The translations under genes and the position numbers were made by a program. Positions 57,672 through 64,000 of a stretch of 64,000 nucleotides of DNA are shown here, piece after piece. Numbering within the stretch: the first letter of the stretch is position 1; each line of letters opens with the position of its first letter. Below the pieces are notes generated by a model. It worked only from the letters and a program-made list of their open reading frames with translations, did not search any database and was not told where the DNA came from. This DNA is from Alkaliphilus sp. B6464. Its GTDB lineage: Bacteria; Bacillota; Clostridia; Peptostreptococcales; Natronincolaceae. The stretch spans positions 1,674,001 through 1,738,000 of the forward strand of contig NZ_CP058557.1 in assembly GCF_018141165.1 (NCBI RefSeq), in the 5' to 3' direction.

Positions 57672-60041
57672 GTGAATAAAATTAAAAACAAATTTGACTT
57701 ATCAAGAAGATCTTTTTTAAAGATGTGTGGAATTGTTGGAGGATCTGTTGTATTAGGAGGGTGTGGTAATGAAGGGCTAGAAGAAGATACTGCTACAGAT
57801 TCTATAATTAACGTAGATGAAGGAATAGAAATAATTCCTACAGCTGGAACTAACAACTGTGGTGGTAGATGTGTTATTAAGGCACATGTAAAAGACGGTG
57901 TAGTTGTAAGGTTAAGCACTGACGACGAACCAGATGATCCTAAATCTCCTCAAGTTAGAGCTTGTGTCAGAGGAAGAAGCTATCGTAAAACAGTTTTCCA
58001 TCCAGATAGATTAAAATATCCTATGAAAAGAGTAGGAAAAAGAGGAGAGGGAGAATTTGAACGAATTACTTGGGAAGAAGCTATAGATATTATTGCTTCC
58101 GAAACTAAGCGTATCAAAGAAGAATATGGTCCAGCTTCTCGTTTTGTACATTATGCCTCCGGTGTCAGTGCAACTATTAGAGGAAACACCTTATGTCAAA
58201 GACTATTAGCTTTAGATGGAGGGCACTTGGGATACTATAATAGCTATAGTACTGCTTGTACTGCACAAGCAACGCCTTATACGTATGGTACTAGTTCAAC
58301 TGGAAATACTCCTGACGACTGGGTAAATTCTAAATTAATTATACTTTGGGGACATAACCCAGCAGAAAGTATTTTTGGTACAACGTTATATCATTTAAGA
58401 AGAGCTAAGGAAGCAGGAGTAAAAATTATAGTTGTAGATCCTAGATATAGCGATACTGCTATTGCTTTTGCGGATGAATGGGTTCCGATTTTACCAGGCA
58501 CAGATAACGCTGTTATGGATGCTATGGCTTATGTGATGATTACAGAAAATTTACATGATGAAGACTTTTTAAATAAATATACAGTAGGTTTCGATGGTGA
58601 ACATATGCCTGAAGGGATTGACGGTAAGGAATCTTACAAGTCCTATGTTTTAGGAGAAGCAGACGGTATACCTAAGACACCTGAGTGGGCAGAAAAAATT
58701 TCTAAAACCCCAGCAGAAACTATAATAAAGTTAGCTAGAGAATATGCTACTACAAAACCAGCGGCACTAATACAAGGATGGGGACCACAAAGAAATGCTC
58801 ATGGAGAACAAATTGTTAGGGGAGCTACAGTATTAGCTACTATGACAGGAAATGTAGGAATTAATGGGGGATGGGCATCTGGCGCTGGAAATGCTGGAAG
58901 ACAAAGCATACCAAGTGTACCAATCCCAGAAAATCCTTTCCCAGGAAAAATTCCAGTGTTTTTATGGACAGATGCCATTGTTCGAGGAACAGAAATGGGA
59001 GCAAAAGATGGAGTAACTGGTGTAGATAAGCTACCTAGCAACATTAAGCTTATTTATAACTTAGCTGGAAACACTTTGCTTAATCAGCATTCTGATTGTA
59101 ATAAAACAGCAGAAATTTTAAAGGATGAGAGCAAAGTAGAATTTATTGTAGTAAGCGATATATTTATGACACCTAGTGCAAAATTTGCTGATATATTACT
59201 TCCTGCTAACTCTATGTTTGAAAGAAATAATATCACTACTCCTTGGAATTCAGGGGATTTTGTAGTGTATGCCAATAAAGTAGTAGATCCTCCTTTTGAG
59301 TGTAAGTTTGAATATGAATGGCTAATTGAAGTAGCTGATAGATTAGGAATAAGAGAAGAGTTTACTGAAGGTAAGGAAACAATAGAAGATTGGTGTAAAT
59401 GGATAGTAGAGGGAATTAAGAATAATCATCCAGAATTCCCAAGCTATGAAGAATTTAAAGCTCGCGGTATTTATAAATGGACATATGACGAGCCACTGGT
59501 AGCGTTTAAAGCTCAAATTGAAGATCCAGAAAATAATCCATTCCCAACACCATCTGGAAAAATAGAAATATTCTCTAAGCGTCTTTATGATATGAAGAAT
59601 CCTGCAGAAATTCCAGCAGTACCTAAGTACATTTCTTCATGGGAAGGACCAGAAGATCCATTAACTAAGAAATATCCTCTACAATGTATTGGACATCATA
59701 CTAAGAGACGTTGTCACTCTACTCATGATAACAATCCATGGGCTGAGGAAGTAGAAGCTCAATCTATTTGGATTAATACACAAGATGCAGAGGCGAGAGG
59801 TATACAGAATGGACAGATGGTTAAGGTTTTTAATGATCGTGGAGTGGTGATTCTACCTGCAAAAGTAACGACTAGAATCATGCCAGGTGTAACTAGCATG
59901 CCTCAAGGTGCTTGGTACGATCCAGATAAAGATGGTATCGATCGTAGAGGAAATATTAATACCCTTACCAGTCATAAGCCGACACCACTAGCTAAGGGTA
60001 ATCCGCAGCATACTAATTTAGTAGAAATTGAAAGTATATAA
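57672..60041 (+). CDS. DmsA-like molybdopterin oxidoreductase, catalytic subunit
   Basis: 789 aa, GTG start 8 nt after GGAGG. Twin-arginine signal SRRSFLKMCGIVGGS followed by a possible lipobox LGGC. Then the FS0 region NNCGGRCVIK...RACVRGRS, the DMSO-reductase-type segment YYNSYSTACTAQATPYTYGT, NVGINGGWASG and the C-terminal GHHTKRRCHSTHDNNPW. Bis-MGD enzyme of the DMSO/selenate reductase group; the substrate cannot be told. FS0 has three Cys; the first usual Cys is Gly. Works with the two genes after it. Confidence 0.9.
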   Translation: MNKIKNKFDLSRRSFLKMCGIVGGSVVLGGCGNEGLEEDTATDSIINVDEGIEIIPTAGTNNCGGRCVIKAHVKDGVVVRLSTDDEPDDPKSPQVRACVRGRSYRKTVFHPDRLKYPMKRVGKRGEGEFERITWEEAIDIIASETKRIKEEYGPASRFVHYASGVSATIRGNTLCQRLLALDGGHLGYYNSYSTACTAQATPYTYGTSSTGNTPDDWVNSKLIILWGHNPAESIFGTTLYHLRRAKEAGVKIIVVDPRYSDTAIAFADEWVPILPGTDNAVMDAMAYVMITENLHDEDFLNKYTVGFDGEHMPEGIDGKESYKSYVLGEADGIPKTPEWAEKISKTPAETIIKLAREYATTKPAALIQGWGPQRNAHGEQIVRGATVLATMTGNVGINGGWASGAGNAGRQSIPSVPIPENPFPGKIPVFLWTDAIVRGTEMGAKDGVTGVDKLPSNIKLIYNLAGNTLLNQHSDCNKTAEILKDESKVEFIVVSDIFMTPSAKFADILLPANSMFERNNITTPWNSGDFVVYANKVVDPPFECKFEYEWLIEVADRLGIREEFTEGKETIEDWCKWIVEGIKNNHPEFPSYEEFKARGIYKWTYDEPLVAFKAQIEDPENNPFPTPSGKIEIFSKRLYDMKNPAEIPAVPKYISSWEGPEDPLTKKYPLQCIGHHTKRRCHSTHDNNPWAEEVEAQSIWINTQDAEARGIQNGQMVKVFNDRGVVILPAKVTTRIMPGVTSMPQGAWYDPDKDGIDRRGNINTLTSHKPTPLAKGNPQHTNLVEIESI

Positions 60042-60068
60042 ATAGCTTAGTATAAGGAGGTATGAGTT

Positions 60069-60641
60069 ATGTCAGAACAATTAGGATTTTGTATAGAGCA
60101 ACATCTATGTACTGGTTGTAAAGCGTGTCAAGTCGCTTGTAAAGATAAAAATAATTTGGAATTAGGACAGCTATGGAGGAAGGTTACTGAAAGTGAAGGA
60201 GGTAATTATACACGTGAAGGTAATGGATTAAAACAAAATGTTTATGCATACTGGACAAGTATGTCTTGTAACCATTGTGTTAATCCTTCCTGCGTGGAAG
60301 CCTGTCCTACAGGAGCTATGTATAAAAGAGAACAAGATGGTATTGTATTAATTGATCAAGAAAAATGTATTGGCTGTGGTGTGTGTAAACAAAACTGCCC
60401 GTATGATGCACCACAATTAATAGAAGAAGGCAAAATGGGAAAATGCAACTATTGTATTGATTTAATACAGCAAGGAAAAGAACCACAATGCGTAGCTGCT
60501 TGCCCGCTACGAGCACTTCACAGTGGTCCTATTGAGGAGCTAAAAAATAAATACAAAGGAACTAATAAAACTCAAGATTTTGCTGAAACAAGTACAGAAC
60601 CATCAATAGTTATTGTGCCACATAAGAATGCGGTAAGATAA
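60069..60641 (+). CDS. DmsB-like 4x[4Fe-4S] ferredoxin subunit
   Basis: 190 aa. Cysteine groups CTGCKACQVACKDKN, CNHCVNPSCVEACPTGAM, CIGCGVCKQNCPYDAP and CNYCIDLIQQGKEPQCVAAC provide four clusters as in DmsB. Start after AAGGAGGTATGAGTT. No signal peptide, so it would be exported bound to the Tat-tagged catalytic subunit. Confidence 0.93.
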   Translation: MSEQLGFCIEQHLCTGCKACQVACKDKNNLELGQLWRKVTESEGGNYTREGNGLKQNVYAYWTSMSCNHCVNPSCVEACPTGAMYKREQDGIVLIDQEKCIGCGVCKQNCPYDAPQLIEEGKMGKCNYCIDLIQQGKEPQCVAACPLRALHSGPIEELKNKYKGTNKTQDFAETSTEPSIVIVPHKNAVR

Positions 60642-60653
60642 GAAACCCTACGT

Positions 60654-60690
60654 AAATAGAGGTGTTAAACTATAACACCTCTATTTATAT
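60654..60690 (+). terminator. Terminator between the dmsB-like gene and torD-like gene
   Basis: AAATAGAGGTGTT pairs perfectly with AACACCTCTATTT. The tail is TATATAG, T-poor, so read-through is likely. Confidence 0.7.
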
Positions 60691-60790
60691 AGAACTATGA
60701 AATTAAATCTAAAGATGTTAGGGTATACTAGTGAATACATACCTAGTAAATACCTATATGGAAGTTTATGCAATTAAAAGGAGGTTTTTT

Positions 60791-61513
60791 ATGACTGCAG
60801 ATATTAAAGCTAAATCAGAAATGCTTAACTTTGAGACACTACCATTAGATCATATATTAAAATCTAGAGGTTGGATGTATAATTTTTTAGCAAAATATTT
60901 TTACAAAGAACCTGATTTTAAAGCATTGGAAAAATTAATGGAAAATAACTTATTTCAAACCCTAAAGGAATTAGGAGAAGATCATGAAGGCATAAAAATT
61001 TTAGCAGATTTTATCCATAAGTCCCCTAAGTTAAGTGATGAAGAAAAATTGAGCATAAAGAGACAGTATGAAACATTATTTTATGGACCAGGTCACCTAC
61101 CGGCACCTCCTTGGGAATCAGTGTATAGGAGTGACGAAAGAATTATTTTGGATGAACATACCTTAGCTGTAAGAGAATTTTATAGAAAATGGGGCGTAAA
61201 GCTAAGTGAAGAAGACAAGCAACCAGATGATCATATTGGCTTAGAATTAGAATTTATATCTATATTAAACAAAAGAACAATAGAAGCTCTAGAAGAGAGT
61301 GATATAGAAAAAGCAAAAGAAATTTTGAATGGACAAAAAACTTTTTTAGAAAAGCATCTATTAATCTGGATAGATGAATTTTGTGGAATGCTAAAGGATA
61401 ATGTTAACATAGATCTTTATAAAGGAATGGCACTTTTTACTCCTTATTATTTAAAAATGGATAGACACATATTAGAAGAACTTATTACGCAAATAGATGA
61501 ATTTCAGAAATAA
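60791..61513 (+). CDS. TorD/DmsD-type molybdoenzyme chaperone
   Basis: 240 aa from ATG 60791 after AAAGGAGG; the in-frame ATG at 60731 has no binding site. Helical protein with YETLFYGPGHLPAPPWESVY, DHIGLELEFIS and a late KGMALFTPYYLKMD, matching the TorD fold family. It would hold the dmsA-like precursor until cofactor insertion and Tat export. Confidence 0.88.
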   Translation: MTADIKAKSEMLNFETLPLDHILKSRGWMYNFLAKYFYKEPDFKALEKLMENNLFQTLKELGEDHEGIKILADFIHKSPKLSDEEKLSIKRQYETLFYGPGHLPAPPWESVYRSDERIILDEHTLAVREFYRKWGVKLSEEDKQPDDHIGLELEFISILNKRTIEALEESDIEKAKEILNGQKTFLEKHLLIWIDEFCGMLKDNVNIDLYKGMALFTPYYLKMDRHILEELITQIDEFQK

Positions 61514-61594
61514 AGGGTGTTAGAATAATAAAATATTAAAGCAGTTAAAAGGAAAGACAAAGAAGCAAACTAAGATAAAGAAGTATTTTAAAGA

Positions 61595-61630
61595 AATAGA
61601 GACCTTACACTAGGGGGTTTCTATTTTTTG
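61595..61630 (+). terminator. Terminator after torD-like gene
   Basis: TAGAGACC pairs with GGGTTTCTA, then TTTTTTG. Confidence 0.85.
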
Positions 61631-61866
61631 TTGAAGAAATGATAGTTTTATAAAAATATTTCTCTTTGATTTGATAAATGTACTAAAGTTGCCATAATTT
61701 TTCAAAAGAAAAATGACTTCAACAGATACTAAATCCGTCAAATACAGAATTATTACTGTCATATTTTTCTTGTCTATCTTTAAATTCATTTGGTATAAAA
61801 TAGTTGTGGCGATTATATTATACCAAAGAGATAGATTCTTCGGAGTTTGTCTTTTTTACTTTTTGC
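61631..61866. other. Gene-free AT-rich spacer
   Basis: About 240 bp between two terminators. No supported ORF, RNA or repeat seen. Confidence 0.6.
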
Positions 61867-61925
61867 AGAAAAAAAGGGCGTCTCAGCCCTAGGTTAATTA
61901 TCTATTTTGAGACAGCCCTTTTTAA
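61867..61925. terminator. Bidirectional terminator after the minus-strand coat genes
   Basis: AAAAAGGGC-TCTCA and TGAGA-GCCCTTTTT flank a 28-nt middle. On the minus strand it ends transcription after the CotF-like gene. Confidence 0.85.
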
Positions 61926-61927
61926 TA

Positions 61928-62209
61928 TTATTGCAGTTCGCTTTTCATTTGGTTATATTTTGTTTTTGCGCTTTGAACATCTTGACTTTGAGCTGGCTTA
62001 GTTTGATACCATCCTCTTTGCTTCATTGCATTAAATATTTGATATTGAATTTCTTGTGTATCTGTTAAGCATTTAGTTAAATGCTGTCTTAAATTAGTGC
62101 AAGATGCTTCGGTTATTCCTACGTTATATGCAGAAGTTACTTGTTTTTCGGAAGTTAACAAGTCATTCATCAATTCCTTTTCTGTAAATGTTGGATGATT
62201 CATTTGCAT
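61928..62209 (-). CDS. CotF-family spore coat protein
   Basis: 93 aa; FTEKELMNDLLTSEKQVTSA, ASCTNLRQHLTKCL and MKQRGWYQTKPA are typical of CotF-domain coat proteins. Start on the minus strand after AGGGAGGT. It lies 46 bp after a second small coat-like gene, likely one operon. Confidence 0.85.
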   Translation of the reverse strand: MQMNHPTFTEKELMNDLLTSEKQVTSAYNVGITEASCTNLRQHLTKCLTDTQEIQYQIFNAMKQRGWYQTKPAQSQDVQSAKTKYNQMKSELQ

Positions 62210-62255
62210 AAAAAAACCTCCCTAATATATTATATAATTCATATTGCCATACTAA

Positions 62256-62498
62256 TTATTGGTGAGAATTCAAATAGTTTAATAGCTCATTATAGTGCTG
62301 CTTATGCTTTTGAGACGCTTGTTGACAAAGGTTTTTCAGTTCAGTATCAGTACAATAGCTAGCATAGTTGCTAAATTTTTTTGTCATTAGAGATTCATGA
62401 TTTAACTGATCCTCCAGTACTTTTAAATTATTAGAATCAAGTTTTTTGCTTCCTTGCCCTACTGGAGTATTCATTTGATCTTGCATAGTATTTGTCAT
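62256..62498 (-). CDS. Small spore coat-like protein (80 aa)
   Basis: Helical 80-aa protein starting MTNTMQDQMNTPVGQGSKKL and ending HKQHYNELLNYLNSHQ, similar in style to ferritin-like CotF relatives. Start after AAGGAGG. Pairs with the CotF gene. Confidence 0.7.
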   Translation of the reverse strand: MTNTMQDQMNTPVGQGSKKLDSNNLKVLEDQLNHESLMTKKFSNYASYCTDTELKNLCQQASQKHKQHYNELLNYLNSHQ

Positions 62499-62686
62499 TT
62501 TATCAATTACCTCCTTATCAAGTAAGTTTATTGTATTCCAATATTATTATTTGAAAAAATTAAAAACATATAGCTGGAAAACAATACAGTTGTGGTAAAT
62601 TATTATTTGCATTACAAAAAATAGAAAAATAATTTGAAATATTGTATAATATTATTTATGTAGTAAATAAATAAGGGGGAGATTTA

Positions 62687-63781
62687 ATGATTTATCGCGA
62701 ATATGGTAAGACAAGGAAAAAGGTCTCGGTTATTGGATTTGGCGGAATGCGTTTTGGGGAAGATAATGACTATAGCGCAGAGGTAGTTAGAAGGGCTAAC
62801 GCCCTAGGGATTAACTATTTTGATACTGCTCCAGGCTATTGCGACGATAGAAGCGAAGCAATATTCGGACAAGCATTTAAAAATATGCCTGGACAATACT
62901 TTGTATCTACAAAAAGTAGCATAAATAAGGAAAAAACTGCGGATCAAGTTCGCTGGAGAATAGAAAACTCACTTAAAGTCATGGGTATAGAAAAAATTAA
63001 TTTCTTTCATATGTGGTGCGTTATGGATTTAGATCAATACCATAATATAATGGCTCCGGGAGGACCATACGAAGGTGCTCTAAAGGCCAAGGAAGAGGGA
63101 CTAATTGAGCATTTGGTATTTTCGACCCACTGTAAGGGTGAGGATATACGTAAGATTATTGAGGATAATGTGTTTGAAGGTGTACTTTTAGGTTATAATT
63201 TAGTAAACCATCCCTATAGGCAGGAAGGGGTAGAAGCTGCATTTGAACATAACTTAGGTGTAGTTACAATGAATCCTCAAGGTGGAGGATTAATTCCTCA
63301 ACATAGGGATTATTTCGATTTTATTAGAGAGAGAGAAGATGAAACAGTGTCTCAAGCAGCACTAAGATTTAATGCAGCACAGAAAGGAATTACAGTAGTG
63401 TTAGCTGGTATGAAAACTATTGAAGAGGTAGAGGAAAATGTAAATGTAGCAGACTACCCACTTATAGTTTCAGATGAAAAACTAAAAGAAATTAAAAGTC
63501 GAATTACAGACAGTATGAACTTACTATGTACTACCTGTGGCTATTGTAGTAAATGCCCTCAAAAGATAAAAATACCTTCCTACATGGAAGCCTACAATCT
63601 TTCTTTATTAAAGGATGAAAACGAAACTAAGAAACGTATTAATTGGTTTAAGGATCAAGGTGTTTTAAAAGATGGAGCCAGTACAGCTGCCGATTGTATA
63701 GCGTGTGGCCTTTGCGAGACTCTTTGTACACAAAAACTTCCTATTATTGAGAGATTGAAGGAGATAGCTTTAAAATATTAA
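62687..63781 (+). CDS. Aldo/keto reductase with C-terminal 4Fe-4S domain
   Basis: 364 aa. The TIM-barrel has Asp and Tyr of the AKR tetrad in NYFDTAPGYCDDRSEAIFG, Lys in VSTKSS and His in FFHMW. The C-terminus has CTTCGYCSKCPQKIKIP and CIACGLCETLCTQKLP. Such ferredoxin-fused reductases are common in anaerobes; substrate unknown. Start after GGGGGAG. Confidence 0.92.
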   Translation: MIYREYGKTRKKVSVIGFGGMRFGEDNDYSAEVVRRANALGINYFDTAPGYCDDRSEAIFGQAFKNMPGQYFVSTKSSINKEKTADQVRWRIENSLKVMGIEKINFFHMWCVMDLDQYHNIMAPGGPYEGALKAKEEGLIEHLVFSTHCKGEDIRKIIEDNVFEGVLLGYNLVNHPYRQEGVEAAFEHNLGVVTMNPQGGGLIPQHRDYFDFIREREDETVSQAALRFNAAQKGITVVLAGMKTIEEVEENVNVADYPLIVSDEKLKEIKSRITDSMNLLCTTCGYCSKCPQKIKIPSYMEAYNLSLLKDENETKKRINWFKDQGVLKDGASTAADCIACGLCETLCTQKLPIIERLKEIALKY

Positions 63782-63832
63782 GATTACAATGAAGATTGAA
63801 TACTCAGAAAATACAATCATAAAACAAAGCAC

Positions 63833-63861
63833 TTGACAAGATAATTATAATTTGATATTTT
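63833..63861 (+). promoter_or_regulatory. Promoter before the riboswitch
   Basis: TTGACA, 17-nt spacer, TATTTT. Confidence 0.6.
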
Positions 63862-63928
63862 ATTATGAAACAATCTTATTAGACAGTAGAAAACTTTATA
63901 TTTTGTAGAATATTTTTAAAAAAAATAT

Positions 63929-64000
63929 CACTCATATAATACCGATAATATGGTTCGGAAGTATCTACCGGATGACCGATAATCATTCGACTATGAGTGG
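63929..64000 (+). promoter_or_regulatory. Purine riboswitch aptamer, guanine type (cut by window end)
   Basis: P1 CACTCAT/ATGAGTG, the conserved ATAAT, P2 CCGA/TCGG with ATATGG loop, TATCTACC and P3 CGGATGA/TCATTCG. The pyrimidine that reads the ligand is C (TTCGACTATG), as in guanine/hypoxanthine switches. The regulated gene is beyond the window. Confidence 0.95.

Noticed and set aside
61804-62001. Plus-strand open frame of 65 codons
   Set aside because: It crosses the bidirectional terminator and lies antisense to the CotF gene.
1-64000. rRNA or tRNA genes
   Set aside because: None seen by eye in the intergenic stretches, although a tRNA can precede secE or tuf in other Firmicutes; a tRNAscan run would settle it.

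Overview
The window is AT-rich DNA of a spore-forming, anaerobic Firmicute of the class Clostridia. The evidence is strong AGGAGG ribosome-binding sites, SigH, two CwlD amidases, a YhcN/YlaJ lipoprotein, CotF-type coat proteins, a CsxC-like exosporium protein, and a cysE-cysS operon led by a T-box. A relative of Alkaliphilus is a guess from gene content only.

Region 1 (1-9.3 kb): the end of a sensor kinase, a secreted DUF1002 protein, gltX, then a T-box-led operon cysE-cysS-mrnC-(unknown membrane protein)-thyX-rlmB-NYN nuclease, and sigH with its own promoter.

Region 2 (9.3-48.1 kb): the core expression block, almost all on the + strand. Order: tuf, rpmG-secE-nusG, rplK-rplA, rplJ-rplL, rpoB-rpoC, an L7Ae-like gene with rpsL-rpsG-fusA-tuf (str), S10-spc-alpha from rpsJ to rplQ (with secY, adk, map, a KOW gene, infA and rpmJ), ecfA1-ecfA2-ecfT, truA and rplM-rpsI. 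The two tuf genes appear identical. Visible control elements are a T-box, an L10 attenuator, a likely L1 site, structured leaders before rpsJ, rpsM and rplM, and several TTGACA-17-TAAAAT promoters. A ~350-nt multi-hairpin element of unknown nature lies between rplQ and ecfA1.

Region 3 (48.1-56.1 kb): a rearranged, spore-related accessory zone. The 3' tail and terminator of rpsI recur twice as decayed copies, and a 119-aa gene recurs as an internally deleted remnant. A broken polysaccharide deacetylase, a 24-codon hydrophobic ORF, a CsxC-like gene, two CwlD genes, a holin-family protein and an Mrp ATPase are present, followed by a remnant resembling the C-terminus of a glycine/sarcosine reductase B selenoprotein.

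Region 4 (56.2-61.6 kb): an anaerobic respiration cluster: a multi-cluster Fe-S protein, a DmsA-like molybdopterin enzyme with a Tat signal, a DmsB-like four-cluster ferredoxin and a TorD-type chaperone. No DmsC-type membrane anchor is present.

Region 5 (61.6-64 kb): two small coat-type genes on the - strand, a ferredoxin-fused aldo/keto reductase, and a guanine-type purine riboswitch aptamer cut by the window end.
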